A stretch of DNA of 64,000 bases from Streptomyces sp. R41 (GCF_041053055.1 NZ_CP163443.1:5625001-5689000); one strand, 5' to 3'. Counted from the first letter of the stretch, positions 27,401 through 36,210 are shown. The notes: generated by a model not told the origin, from the letters alone. Program-made: numbers and translations.

Positions 27401-29260
27401 ATGACTGAGAGCAACGGGTCCATCGAGCAGCAGGCGGCCGTCGAGCAGCCGCAGGAGCAGCGGCAGGCGGCCATGCCCGACTGGGAGAAGCGCTTCCGGG
27501 CGCCGAGGGTGTCGCTGCCGGACTGGGCGGAGAACGCCCCGCACCGCTCCCTGTTCGTCTCGAACGCGACGGGGACGTACGAGCTGTACGCGTGGGATCG
27601 CGTGACGGGGGAGCAGCGCCAGGTCACACACCGGGCGAACGGCACGACGGACGGGGTGCTCTCGCCCGACGGCGAGTGGATCTGGTGGTTCGACGACAAG
27701 GACGGCGACGAGTTCGGCATCTGGCGCCGCCAGCGATTCACCGGTGAACCCTCGGGTGGGGACGTCGACGACCCGGCAGTCCCCGGCCTCGAACCCTCCT
27801 ACCCCGCAGGACTCGCCATCGGACGCGACGGGCGTACGGCGGTGGTGGGCCGCTCGACGGACGACGACGGCTCGACGATCCATGTGGCCCGGGTCGGCGA
27901 GGCCCCCGTGGAGATCTACCGCCACCGCGAGTCGGCGGGAGTCGGCGACCTCTCGCACGACGGCTCGCTGATCGCCATCGAGCACACCGAGCACGGCGAC
28001 GCGATGCACTCGGCGCTGCGGGTGCTGCGCCCGGACGGTTCGACGCTCGCGGAGCTCGACGACACCAAGGACGGCACGGTCGAGCTGGGCCTGGAGGTGC
28101 TCGGCTTCGCCCCGGTCGACGGGGACACGCGGCTGCTCATCGGACACCAGCGGCGTGGCCGCTGGGAGCCGCTGGTGTGGGACGTCGGGACCGGCGAGGA
28201 GACGGACCTGGGCCTCGACCTGCCCGGCGACGTGGCGGCCGAGTGGTACCCGGACGGTTCCGCCCTCCTCATCGCCCACAGCTTCGAGGCCCGCAGCGAC
28301 CTGTGGCGCTACGACCTCGTCTCCCGCGAGCTGGTGCGGGTCCCGACGCCTCCCGGCACGGTGTCCGGGGCGACCGCCCGCCCGGACGGCACGGTGGAGT
28401 ACCTGTGGTCCTCGGCGGCCGAGCCCTCGACGGTCCGCTCGACGACCGGCGAGGTCGTCCTCGATCCCCCCGGCCTGAAGTCCCCGGGATCGGTCCCGGT
28501 GGAGGACGTCTGGGTCGAGGGCCCCGGCGGCCGCATCCACGCCCTGGTCCAGAAGCCGGCGGGCACCACGGGCCCCCTCCCCACGGTCTTCGACATCCAC
28601 GGCGGCCCGACCTGGCACGACAGTGACTCGTTCGCGGCGGGCCCCGCCGCCTGGGTGGACCACGGCTACGCGGTGGTCCGGGTCAACTACCGAGGCTCCA
28701 CCGGCTACGGCCGAGAGTGGACGGACGCGCTCAAGCACCGGGTCGGCCTGATCGAGCTGGAGGACATCGCCGCGGTCCGCGAATGGGCGGTGACGTCCGG
28801 TCTGGCGGACCCCGACCGCCTGATCCTCACCGGCGGCTCCTGGGGCGGCTACCTCACCCTCCTCGGTCTCGGCACGCAGCCAGACGCCTGGACTCTCGGC
28901 ATCGCCGCCGTCCCGGTCGCCGACTACGTCACGGCGTACCACGACGAGATGGAGGCACTCAAGGCCATGGACCGCACCCTCCTCGGCGGCACCCCTGAGG
29001 AGGTCCCCGAACGCTTCGAGGCGTCCTCCCCCCTCACCTACGTCGACGCGGTCAAGGCCCCCGTCTACATCTCCGCAGGCGTCAACGACCCCCGCTGCCC
29101 CATCCGCCAGATCGACAACTACGTCACCCGCCTCGCCGCCCGCGACGCCATCCACGAGGTCTACCGCTACGACGCGGGCCACGGCTCCCTGGTCGTCGAC
29201 GAACGCATCAAGCAGGTCCGCCTGGAACTGGACTTCGCGGAGAGGCACTTGGGTCGGTAA
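27401..29260 (+). CDS. S9 family (prolyl oligopeptidase-type) peptidase
   Basis: 619 aa. A beta-propeller N-terminal part (~30-370) with WD-like strands ending in TVEYLWSS leads to a C-terminal alpha/beta hydrolase with HGGPTWHDSD, NYRGSTGYGREW, nucleophile Ser in GGSWGGYLTL, Asp in GVNDPRCPIRQ and His in DAGHGSLV. The order and length fit acylaminoacyl-peptidase/dipeptidyl-peptidase-like cytosolic enzymes that trim short peptides. No signal peptide. The first ~25 residues are Gln/Glu-rich. Confidence 0.93.
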   Translation: MTESNGSIEQQAAVEQPQEQRQAAMPDWEKRFRAPRVSLPDWAENAPHRSLFVSNATGTYELYAWDRVTGEQRQVTHRANGTTDGVLSPDGEWIWWFDDKDGDEFGIWRRQRFTGEPSGGDVDDPAVPGLEPSYPAGLAIGRDGRTAVVGRSTDDDGSTIHVARVGEAPVEIYRHRESAGVGDLSHDGSLIAIEHTEHGDAMHSALRVLRPDGSTLAELDDTKDGTVELGLEVLGFAPVDGDTRLLIGHQRRGRWEPLVWDVGTGEETDLGLDLPGDVAAEWYPDGSALLIAHSFEARSDLWRYDLVSRELVRVPTPPGTVSGATARPDGTVEYLWSSAAEPSTVRSTTGEVVLDPPGLKSPGSVPVEDVWVEGPGGRIHALVQKPAGTTGPLPTVFDIHGGPTWHDSDSFAAGPAAWVDHGYAVVRVNYRGSTGYGREWTDALKHRVGLIELEDIAAVREWAVTSGLADPDRLILTGGSWGGYLTLLGLGTQPDAWTLGIAAVPVADYVTAYHDEMEALKAMDRTLLGGTPEEVPERFEASSPLTYVDAVKAPVYISAGVNDPRCPIRQIDNYVTRLAARDAIHEVYRYDAGHGSLVVDERIKQVRLELDFAERHLGR

Positions 29261-29275
29261 CTGCCGTGGCCGGAG

Positions 29276-29390
29276 AGTTCTGGCCCGTCGGGTGTTGAAG
29301 ACGAGGCCGTTCAGGCCGAAGCGGGGGCCTGGGGGCGGCAGCCCCCAGGTACGGGACGGGTAGGGGCGGCGGGGGCGAAAACGCCTACGC
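29276..29390. repeat. Dispersed GC-rich intergenic repeat
   Basis: It contains GGCCGTTCAGGCCGAAGC followed by GGGCGGCAGCCCCCAGG. It matches 13094-13190 closely and 5560-5640 in part. It sits between the S9 peptidase and the tandem repeats of the channel gene. Confidence 0.6.
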
Positions 29391-29435
29391 CCCCCGCCCG
29401 CGCTCCCGAGGGCGCCGCGGCGCCTACGCCCAGGC

Positions 29436-29569
29436 GCCTACGCCCCGGCCCCGCTCCAGCGGGCCTACGCCCCGGCCCCGCTCCAGCGGGCCTACGCCCC
29501 GGCCCCGCTCCAGCGGGCCTACGCCCCGGCCCCGCTCCAGCGGGCCTACGCCCCGGCCCGCTCCCGCGG
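29436..29569. repeat. 27-bp tandem repeat containing in-frame stop codons
   Basis: Four near-identical 27-bp copies (29436, 29463, 29490, 29517) starting GCCTACGCCCCGGCCC, plus a diverged fifth at 29544 that is the 3' end of the TrkA-N channel gene. On the minus strand each copy contains TAG in the gene's reading frame, so the gene has a ladder of five stops, each preceded by an AGA-like end. Confidence 0.9.
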
Positions 29570-31600
29570 CCGCCGCCCGAGCAGCTCCGCGAGCCCCCGC
29601 CGGGTCGCGGCCAGCACCACCCGGTCCTCAGGGCGGAGCACATACGTGGAGGGGAGGTCCCACACCAGCCCAGGACTGCGTGAGCCGGACGTCGAGCCGG
29701 ACGTCGAGCCGGACGCTGAGTCGGACGTCGAGCCGGACGCTGAGTCGGACGTCGAGCCGGACGACGTTGAACCGCCCCGGCGCTCACCCGGCGCCGCGGT
29801 ATCCAGCGCAAGCACCCGCCACGCCCCCGCCCGAAACGCCTCCCCCACCGTCCGCCCCTCCAACTGCGGATGCCCACCCACATCCACCGCGGCAAAGAGC
29901 AGCACCCGCCGCTCAACAGGAATCGTCCCAAGGATCTGCCGCCCCATCATGGCCCCGGCGAACGCGGGCGCCGCCAGATGGGACACACTCCGACTCCGGG
30001 TGAGCGCATCGGGATACGCGGCCCGCAGGGTCCGGTACACCGCGGTCGCGAAGTCGTCGTCGTACAGCCGCAGCACCACCCGCAAATCGGGCCGCACGGT
30101 GCGCGCGTACAACGCGGCCTCCAAGTTCATCGTGTCCGCGCTGGTCAACGCGAGCAGCGCATGCGCCCGATGAATCTTGGCGGCCTCCAGCACCCCCTCC
30201 TGAGTCACATCACCCAGCACCACCGGCACCCGAAGCCGCCGCGCCAGCGCCAGCCCCCGCGCCTCGGGGTCGGCCTCGACGCACACCACGGGAATGTGCA
30301 GCTCCCGCAGCCGCGCCAGCACCCGCGTGCCGATCTTGCCGACCCCGAGCAGCACCACATGCCCGGACAGTCCACGCGGCGGCCGCCGCAACGCGGAGCC
30401 ACTGCGGAACGTGCCGAGCGCCTCCAGCACGGCGGCCAGCAGCACGGGCAGCAGCAGCAAGCCGACGAGCCCGGAGAAGAGTTGGAGGATCTGCCGCCCG
30501 AGGGGTTGCCCGATGGCGGGGTCGTTGATGGCGAAGAGATCGAGCAGTGTCAGATAGGTCGCCTTCAGCGGAGGCTCCCCGGTGACCATCATCGACGCGA
30601 CGGCGAGGCCGACCACACACCCCACGAGCCCCGCGAACGACCAGCGCAGCCGCCGCGACAGCAGCGACGCGAAGGGTACGACGCTGCGCCCCGAGGACAG
30701 CTCGGGACCGGAGTACGACACGTTCTCCAGCACGACGGTCCCGCGCCCCGTGGCGGCGGCCACCGCCCGCTCGTCGGGCAGGAGTTGGGGCCCTTGCGCC
30801 CCACTGCTCTCGGATCCGTCGGCGCCGGCGGGGTCGTTGGTCGTCGCGGACAGCAGCGCCAGCGTGCACAGTCCCGGATCGGCGACCTCCCCCGGCCCCG
30901 GCGGCGGCCGCTCCACCGCGCGCAGCATCAGCCCATCGGTCTGGACGACCTTGCTGGTGCCGGCCACGGCGGTCGCGGCCAGCGCGGGCGCGGCGGTGTC
31001 GGCGTCGGACAGCACGGTTGTGGACGCGTCGAACGCCTCGACGCCACTGTCGACTCCCGCGGCCGCAGCGTCTGCCGCGGCTCCCGCGGCGGCCAACGCC
31101 GAGGCCTGGTCGAGGAGGGCCTCGATGTGCTGGCCGAGGCGCCGGTTGTAGAGCCGCAGGACCAGCCGGATCCGCGGGTTGAGCCGCCGGGCGGTGAGCG
31201 CGGCCCGGATGTTGGTCTCGTCGTCGTCGTACACGAGTGCCAGCGCGGCTGCCCGCTCGACGCCCGCGTCGGCGAGCATGGCCTCGGTGAGCTCGGGGGC
31301 CTCCAACAGCCGCTCGGAGCCAGGAGGTTCGAGCGTCCGGGTGCCCGCTGAATCACCATTCCCGGAGGCCCGGTTCACCGCCGCGGACACCCGGTCGAAC
31401 AGGGCCGTGGCCCGCGTCCGTCCCACCACCGGCGGCCGCACGCTCCGCTGGGCGGGCGGCACGACCAGGGTCACCTGCTCGCCGTACACCCCGCGCAGTT
31501 CGGTGGCGAGCCGGTGCGCCAGGGCGTCGTCCCCGGCCACCACCATGTGCGCGGCATCGGTCGACGCGCTCTGAGCCGGAAGGTTCCCCAGGTTCACCAC
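29546..31600 (-). CDS. CASTOR/POLLUX-like TrkA-N channel or NAD-binding membrane protein
   Basis: 684 aa from GTG 31600, with no clear Shine-Dalgarno; a later start such as MVVAGDDALAHR is possible. A first degenerate Rossmann (~17-170) leads to TM (SFAGLVGCVVGLAVASMMV), a pore-like segment (TYLTLLDLFAINDPAIG) and a second TM (LFSGLVGLLLLPVLLAAVL). A TrkA-N domain follows (HVVLLGVGKIGTRVLARL, PVVLGDVTQEGVL) with LVRLYDDD-type RCK features. This layout matches CASTOR/POLLUX/DMI1-like cation channels. The C-terminal SGSTSDSA repeats come from a DNA tandem array (29687-29765). Confidence 0.82.
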   Translation of the reverse strand: MVNLGNLPAQSASTDAAHMVVAGDDALAHRLATELRGVYGEQVTLVVPPAQRSVRPPVVGRTRATALFDRVSAAVNRASGNGDSAGTRTLEPPGSERLLEAPELTEAMLADAGVERAAALALVYDDDETNIRAALTARRLNPRIRLVLRLYNRRLGQHIEALLDQASALAAAGAAADAAAAGVDSGVEAFDASTTVLSDADTAAPALAATAVAGTSKVVQTDGLMLRAVERPPPGPGEVADPGLCTLALLSATTNDPAGADGSESSGAQGPQLLPDERAVAAATGRGTVVLENVSYSGPELSSGRSVVPFASLLSRRLRWSFAGLVGCVVGLAVASMMVTGEPPLKATYLTLLDLFAINDPAIGQPLGRQILQLFSGLVGLLLLPVLLAAVLEALGTFRSGSALRRPPRGLSGHVVLLGVGKIGTRVLARLRELHIPVVCVEADPEARGLALARRLRVPVVLGDVTQEGVLEAAKIHRAHALLALTSADTMNLEAALYARTVRPDLRVVLRLYDDDFATAVYRTLRAAYPDALTRSRSVSHLAAPAFAGAMMGRQILGTIPVERRVLLFAAVDVGGHPQLEGRTVGEAFRAGAWRVLALDTAAPGERRGGSTSSGSTSDSASGSTSDSASGSTSGSTSGSRSPGLVWDLPSTYVLRPEDRVVLAATRRGLAELLGRRPRERAGA
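29687..29765. repeat. In-gene tandem repeat coding (SGSTSDSA)n
   Basis: Alternating GGACGTCGAGCC and GGACGCTGAGTC 12-mers, in frame, encode Ser/Gly/Thr/Asp repeats in the C-terminal part of the TrkA-N protein. They are probably a flexible, length-variable linker. Confidence 0.8.
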
Positions 31601-31684
31601 GGAAGAGAAGACTGCCGTACTGGTACGGGTGGTTCCAGAGGGGCAGGCCGGTGAGCGCCCACGAACCGCCGCGCGCTACGGTCC

Positions 31685-31784
31685 CGTAGAGGACGTCTCC
31701 GCCACGGGGCCGTAGAGGATGTCTCCGCTACGAGGCGGTAGAGGATGTCTCCGCTATGAGGCCGCAGAGGACGTCTCGCCCACC
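31685..31784. repeat. 26-bp tandem repeat at the 3' end of the HxlR gene
   Basis: Copies at 31685-31710, 31711-31736 and 31737-31762 with the consensus CGTAGAGGATGTCTCCGC, plus a diverging fourth within the gene from 31763. The HxlR stop codon lies in the third copy. Unit length 26 shifts the frame, yet the copies also place a stop in an alternative frame. Confidence 0.88.
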
Positions 31785-32284
31785 GAATCGCACCCGAACC
31801 GCTCCCGCACCTCGGCCCGTTCGGCCAGCCGCGCCGGATAGCCGGGCCCGAGCCGCGGCCGGGTGTCCTCCGCGGTCATCGCCTCGCCGCACGAGGAACA
31901 CACCACCTCGGCATGCCCCTCGTGCCCGCACCGCTCGTGCCGGAAGACGATCGGCGCGCCCTCTTCCCCGGCGAGCCAGCGGTCGCCCCAGGCGTTCATG
32001 GCCATCAGCACGCCGAAGAAGTCCCGCCCCTTGGCGGTGAGCAGGTACTCGTACCGCACCGGCTCGCTCTGATACGGCTTCTTCTCCAGCAGCCCCTCGT
32101 CCACCAGCCGCCGCAGACGCTCCGCCAGGGTGTTCCGCGCGATCCCCAGCGACTGCTGGAACGCGTCGAAGCACCTTACGTCATAGAACGCCTCCCGCAG
32201 GACGAGCGGCGTCCACCAGTCCCCGAGCAGATCCATGGTGCGGGCAATGGAACAGGGCCAGTTCGCGAAGGAGGTCCGCCTCAT
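31754..32284 (-). CDS. HxlR family transcriptional regulator
   Basis: 176 aa from ATG 32284 (MRRTSFANWPCSIARTMDLLG, the conserved HxlR start with the redox-capable Cys). Winged helix: TPLVLREAFYDVRCFDAFQQSLGIARNTLAERLRRLVDEGLLE (split) and wing YLLTAKGRDF. The C-terminal part has two extra Cys pairs (HERCGHEG, VCSSCGEAM) suggestive of a small metal site. The longer upstream frame is rejected because homology starts here. The 3' end carries 26-bp tandem repeats. Confidence 0.88.
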   Translation of the reverse strand: MRRTSFANWPCSIARTMDLLGDWWTPLVLREAFYDVRCFDAFQQSLGIARNTLAERLRRLVDEGLLEKKPYQSEPVRYEYLLTAKGRDFFGVLMAMNAWGDRWLAGEEGAPIVFRHERCGHEGHAEVVCSSCGEAMTAEDTRPRLGPGYPARLAERAEVRERFGCDSVGETSSAAS

Positions 32285-32769
32285 GCCCGCCAGGGTACGG
32301 CCGCTCCCACCACGAGACGCGTCCTCTTCTGACGGTGTGTGACCGGGCACCGTATCGGCACGCCGGGGGTGCATCAGGGCAACTGGCTCCAGATGAGCGG
32401 AAGATGGTACATCGCAATCGGAGGCGGGCCGCCCGCGTCGTGATCCGTTGCAGATGTTGCTCACTCTTTTTTCGCCTTACCTGAGGGTAACAACTGCCGT
32501 CGTTTGCAAAGCACTTGAGCGGCCAGTCCTTCAGATGGAAGGAAACCGGTGCCCCTCACGCGCGATTGTCGACTCATCTACCCGAACTGGCGCTCCGTAG
32601 CCCGGTAGTTGCGGCTCCAGCCTCTTGACGAACCACCGTTAACCCACATGAGCGATACGGGTTCGGGCCCCGTCACCCGGTAGTCTCTCCCTAGCTCTTC
32701 TCTGTGCCGGTTCCGGTGGGCTCCGCGCGGGTTCATTCGGCCCGGATCCCAACAGAGAGGAGCAGGTAC
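32285..32769. promoter_or_regulatory. 485-bp divergent intergenic region
   Basis: It lies between the HxlR gene and a small downstream gene. A TTGACG hexamer at 32625 and two CCGGTAGT octamers (near 32602 and 32679) are the only features I see. No supportable gene. Confidence 0.35.
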
Positions 32770-33000
32770 GTGGCTAGCTCTGAGCGGCCAAGCGACCGGG
32801 ACGACGCCGTCCCCCCTGACCCGGATGATCCGGACCCATCGGGCCCGGAAACCCTGGATCAGGACGACGGTTCTCGCTCGCGCGGCCCCGCAGAGCCGGA
32901 CCGCGGTAGCGCGTCGCGCAGGCGTCGGGTGCGCGTGGTCGGGGAGTGCCTGTATTGGCTGATCCGACTGCTGCTCGACCTGTACGGCAACGGCGGATGA
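32770..33000 (+). CDS. Small hypothetical protein
   Basis: 76 aa from GTG 32770 with AGGAG upstream. Residues 1-50 are acidic, proline-rich and disordered (PPDPDDPDPSGPE). A basic patch (RRRRVRVV) and a C-terminal amphipathic/hydrophobic helix (ECLYWLIRLLLDLYGNGG) could associate with the membrane. No family recognised. GC bias and Shine-Dalgarno make it plausible as real. Confidence 0.5.
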   Translation: MASSERPSDRDDAVPPDPDDPDPSGPETLDQDDGSRSRGPAEPDRGSASRRRRVRVVGECLYWLIRLLLDLYGNGG

Positions 33001-33352
33001 GGATGGGACCTCACCCGCCGTCAGTTACCGAATAGCCGGTACGTGGGCCCGTGCTCAGGTTTCCCGCCGGACACGGGTCCACGGTCACTTTCGGTAAGCC
33101 GTCGCGGAGCGACGCGCTCCAGGGGCAGTCCCCACGATAGAGATCCCCCCGGAAAGCCTCCCCGCTTGTGCTCAATCCTCTCGCTCGCGCCGTACGCCGT
33201 GAACCCAATTCAGCTCTAAGCGGTACCACAACACAGGGATTGAGCTGCGAAAAGTGGTCGAACCACTCTCCCGGATGAATCGCTAGACACGATTCTGTCC
33301 CTAAACGGTACCGTAGCGGTTGTTGAAGCGATGACGAGAGGGGTCGTTGTCA
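33001..33352 (+). promoter_or_regulatory. Upstream region with two CGGTACC operator-like sites
   Basis: CTCTAAGCGGTACCACA (33216-33232) and CCCTAAACGGTACCGTA (33299-33315) share CTAARCGGTACC, 83 bp apart (about eight helical turns). The second lies 38 bp before the HTH gene start. They are likely the binding sites of that regulator. The rest of the gap holds no gene. Confidence 0.5.
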
Positions 33353-34483
33353 GTGGCTCGTGGTACCGCGGACTTCGACGGCGAGGCGCTGCGCTTCGCG
33401 CGGCTGACACGTCCGGTGGAGGGCAGACTGCTCAGCGCGGCGGCCGTCGCCAAGCGCCTGGGCACCTCCAAGAGCCGCATCCTGGCGTACGAGAACAACA
33501 CCTCGAAGCCGGACCCCCAGCGGATCGCCGAGCTGAGCGGTCTCTTCGGCATCCCCGCCCGCGAGTTGCGCACGAAGCGCGCACTGGCGGACATCCACGG
33601 GCTGCGCTGCCAGGCCGGCCTCACGGTGACCGAGACGGCCGAACACGTCGGCATAAGCCGCAGCAGCTACTCCAACGTCGAGCGGGAGGCGCTCCTTCCG
33701 GTACGGGACGACGGAACCGTCCGGATGAACCTGGCCCGAGTCTTCAACGTCAGCCCCGCCGTCATCGACCGCGCTCTGCTGCGCCACCCCGCTGCGGTCG
33801 CCCGGCAGACCGAGCTGACCGAGCATCTGCGCGTCGTCTTCCAGCGCGCCCACCGGGAACACGCCCCGGCCGTGGTCGACGTGGACGAACCCCTCCTGCA
33901 GGAGATCGCCCCCCTCCTGCAACGCCCACCCCAGGTCGCCTGCCGCCTCATCAACGCCGAACTCGACGCGTACCGCGACCTGTTGCGCGACCGCGCCCGC
34001 GTGGAGGTCGACGAGGCCTATGCCCAGAACAGGACCGCCGCCACGCGCGCACGGGCCGCCCACGCACGCATCGAACTCCTCATCAAGGACGCGGCACCGA
34101 CCGCCGCGAAGCACCTGACCCGTTTCCTGTCCGAAGCGATGAACGTCCGCCAGTGGCGTCTGATGGTCACGCTGGCCAACACCGGCATGGAGGGGATCTC
34201 CTTCGCCAGCACCTCCCGCTACGCACCCTTCGAGGACGTCGTCGCCCTCCAGATCCGCCAGTACGTCACCCTCCTCCAGCGCGGCGACCAGTCCTACCTC
34301 GCCCCCACCGAAAACGGCATCGCCACGGTCCGCGCCAATTACCCCCGCTACGGCCGCCTCTACCCCCGCGTACCGTCTCCCACCTTGATCCACTACGCAC
34401 CCCAGCGCCGCCAGCCCCGCATCGCGGTACGCCCCCGCCCGGGAAGACCCCCGACGGAGGGCGGCTCGCCGACACTCACGTGA
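33353..34483 (+). CDS. XRE-type helix-turn-helix regulator with long C-terminal domain
   Basis: 376 aa; the GTG at 33353 has GAGAGGGG nine bases upstream, better than TTG 33347. Two successive HTH units are seen: RLLSAAAVAKRLGTSKSRILAYENNTSKP (~20-55) and GLTVTETAEHVGISRSSYSNVERE (~85-115). A long helical C-terminus of unknown fold follows (LNAELDAYRDLLRDRARVEVDEAYAQ region) with a basic proline-rich end. It probably autoregulates through the CGGTACC sites upstream. A double-HTH layout with effector domain suggests a ligand-responsive regulator. Confidence 0.75.
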   Translation: MARGTADFDGEALRFARLTRPVEGRLLSAAAVAKRLGTSKSRILAYENNTSKPDPQRIAELSGLFGIPARELRTKRALADIHGLRCQAGLTVTETAEHVGISRSSYSNVEREALLPVRDDGTVRMNLARVFNVSPAVIDRALLRHPAAVARQTELTEHLRVVFQRAHREHAPAVVDVDEPLLQEIAPLLQRPPQVACRLINAELDAYRDLLRDRARVEVDEAYAQNRTAATRARAAHARIELLIKDAAPTAAKHLTRFLSEAMNVRQWRLMVTLANTGMEGISFASTSRYAPFEDVVALQIRQYVTLLQRGDQSYLAPTENGIATVRANYPRYGRLYPRVPSPTLIHYAPQRRQPRIAVRPRPGRPPTEGGSPTLT

Positions 34484-34930
34484 ATCGGCGGACTCACTCT
34501 CGCGAGCTCGCCGAGTCCGAGATCGCCGAGACGCGCTCCGTGCTGGGGGAGACCCCCGACGGGGAGGACCTCGCTCTCGCCAGGTCAGGCCCGATCCGCC
34601 CACTGGGTCGTGCCCGCCTTTCAGGCGGTGGTGTCGTCGTCGGCCAGGTCGCCGCCCAGTTCGCGGGTTGCGTGGGCTTGGTAGAGCCTCCTCACCTATA
34701 CCGCCGAGCCCGGGTCACCCTCGCGGGACGCCCTGAACCTGCCGGCGGCACGATCCGTCGCCAAAACAGCCGGTCAACCGGGGGTGGTCGAGGTCAGTTC
34801 CGGTCGTGGTGGTTGCGGAACCACGGGGCCGTGAGGCGCTCGGGTGGTACGTTCCGCCGATCAGGTGTTACCTGGTGTGAGGGGAGAAACCGGAGGGGTG
34901 CGGACATCTCGGGGCAAAGGAGACCGAAAT
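34484..34930. other. 447-bp intergenic region, possible gene remnant
   Basis: The minus-strand stretch 34690-34621 reads RRLYQAHATRELGGDLADDDTTA then stop, with a GTG and no room for a full gene. It may be the tail of a decayed gene. A strong AAAGGAG leader for the next gene is at the right edge. Nothing else supportable. Confidence 0.3.
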
Positions 34931-35209
34931 ATGCGCAGGAATCCGGTCATGCGAACCCTGGCCGCCGCCCTTCTCACGGGCGGCGCAATCGTGGGAGTGG
35001 AAGCGGCTGCGAGCCCGGCCTCAGCCGCGGCCACCACGGACGGCGTCGTGTCGCTGTCGCACAGCAGCCAGGCCAACGGCGGGTGCCGGTTCGGTGTGGG
35101 CTTCAACCGCGGCTTCAGCCCGTACTGCGGGTTCGGGTACGGCTACCCGTTCGGGGGCTTCGGCGGGTACCCCTACAGCAACGTCCCCGTGGTGGTCATC
35201 GTCCGCTGA
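34931..35209 (+). CDS. Small secreted Gly/Tyr/Phe-rich protein
   Basis: 92 aa; ATG with AAAGGAGACC upstream. It has a signal peptide (VMRTLAAALLTGGAIVGVEAA, cleavage near ASAAA). The ~55-residue mature part is rich in Gly, Tyr, Phe and Asn with two cysteines (GGCRFGVGF, SPYCGFGYGYPFGGFGGYP) and ends NVPVVVIVR. The neighbouring convergent secreted protein ends SVVIIVL. It may be a surface or spore-coat-like small protein. No family recognised. Confidence 0.75.
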   Translation: MRRNPVMRTLAAALLTGGAIVGVEAAASPASAAATTDGVVSLSHSSQANGGCRFGVGFNRGFSPYCGFGYGYPFGGFGGYPYSNVPVVVIVR

Positions 35210-35242
35210 CGCGCCGACGGCGTAGAAGTAGAAGGGGACAGG

Positions 35243-35278
35243 AGGAGGGCCGCCGCGCTGCTGCGCGGCGGCCCTCCT
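35243..35278. terminator. Bidirectional terminator between convergent secreted-protein genes
   Basis: Perfect 16-bp arms AGGAGGGCCGCCGCGC (35243-35258) and its complement (35263-35278) around a TGCT loop, followed by TT. Confidence 0.9.
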
Positions 35279-35364
35279 TGCGACACCTCAGCACCAGCCC
35301 GGCAGCACCTGCTGGAGCTGATCGACGAGACAGCCGCCGGCCGGCGCGAAGAGTTTCGCCCCTG

Positions 35365-35646
35365 CTATAGCACGATGATCACGACACTTCCGTGGTTGAA
35401 GAAGCGGTGGTGGTCAAAGCGGTGGTCGAAGCGGTGGTCGAAGCGGAACCTGTGGTGGTCGAAGCGGTGGTCGGAGCAGTGTCCGCCCCAGTCATCGCGG
35501 TCGCCGCACCAGTTGGTGGTCACTTGAGTGTGCACGGCAGGGGCTGCTGCTGCGGCCGTGCCTGCTGTGCCGATCGCAGCGCCGCTGGCCATCACAATGC
35601 CGGCCGCGGACACCGCGGCGAGACGCCTCGCGCGTTGTGCTCGCAT
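35365..35646 (-). CDS. Small secreted histidine-rich protein
   Basis: 93 aa from ATG 35646 (GGAGG upstream). It has a signal peptide (RRLAAVSAAGIVMASGAAIG, cleavage near AAAAAP). The mature part has WCGDRDDWGGHCSDH, then HRFDHHRFRF/DHRFDHRFDHH repeats, and ends SVVIIVL. Nine or more His within 30 residues point to metal binding (Zn/Ni/Cu) outside the cell; the DNA is a short tandem repeat (GGTCGAAGCG). Convergent with the Gly/Tyr-rich secreted gene. Confidence 0.75.
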   Translation of the reverse strand: MRAQRARRLAAVSAAGIVMASGAAIGTAGTAAAAAPAVHTQVTTNWCGDRDDWGGHCSDHRFDHHRFRFDHRFDHRFDHHRFFNHGSVVIIVL

Positions 35647-36165
35647 GATGGATGCACCTTTTCCTCCATCGTCTCGCGCAACTCTCAGCGGCACGAGATG
35701 GTTAGCCGCAGCCGAAAGGGAGGAGCGGCGCGGTCGCAGGCGTCGCCTCGCACATACGAGGAGCACGTCTTGCAGCCAAGATCCCCGCTGTACGGAAACC
35801 AGCCGACCGGGGCGTATCCCCGGGTTGCGGCTCTCCTTTCAATACGTTGACGGCGCCGTTTTGGATTGGCGTGTCGGCGGGAAGTCCGCGAAGGGGCTCG
35901 CACCTCACGGGCTGCGCGACATGGCCAGGACGCGCATGGAGGGGTTCCGTACCCCGCCGACGCTGATGGTCGGCCGACGAGGTGCCTCACCATCTCCGCC
36001 GGTTGTGCTCACGCCCTCGTGCAGGAGCGTCTGCGGGAGCTCCGTCAGGCAACGCCTGGGGGAGAGGTTCCAAGATCTTCTCCCAGATTTCTCCCCAGAG
36101 GCCTCGGAAACCACTCAGGGGCCCGATCCGCTCTGCGGATCAGACCCCTGACCTGGTACTTCACT
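35647..36165. other. Intergenic region left of the integrated element
   Basis: 519 bp between the His-rich gene and the attachment site. Open frames exist but none has recognisable protein features. The right end carries the hairpin 36116-36150 described separately. Confidence 0.4.
36116..36150 (-). terminator. Original tRNA-Pro terminator stranded at attL
   Basis: Arms 36116-36131 (CAGGGGCCCGATCCGC) and 36135-36150 pair with two G-U wobbles when read on the minus strand. The hairpin lies 16 bp beyond the 3' half-tRNA repeat, where the chromosomal tRNA-Pro terminator would have been before integration. Confidence 0.7.
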
Positions 36166-36210
36166 GTCGGGGTGGCGGGATTTGAACCCACGACCTCTTC
36201 GTCCCGAACG
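36166..36210. other. attL: attL (45-bp direct repeat)
   Basis: Identical to 57117-57161; it is the 3' portion of tRNA-Pro (minus strand), ending inside the anticodon arm. Bases outside the repeat differ on both sides. Confidence 0.93.

Noticed and set aside
29436..29569. CRISPR array
   Set aside because: Units are contiguous 27-bp tandem copies without spacers, and no cas genes are near.
35859..36151. Protein-coding frames between the His-rich gene and attL
   Set aside because: Several frames are open, none has a convincing start or recognisable sequence.
36166..36210. Second tRNA-Pro gene
   Set aside because: Only the 3' half matches; sequence diverges at the anticodon loop, so it is the attachment-site copy.
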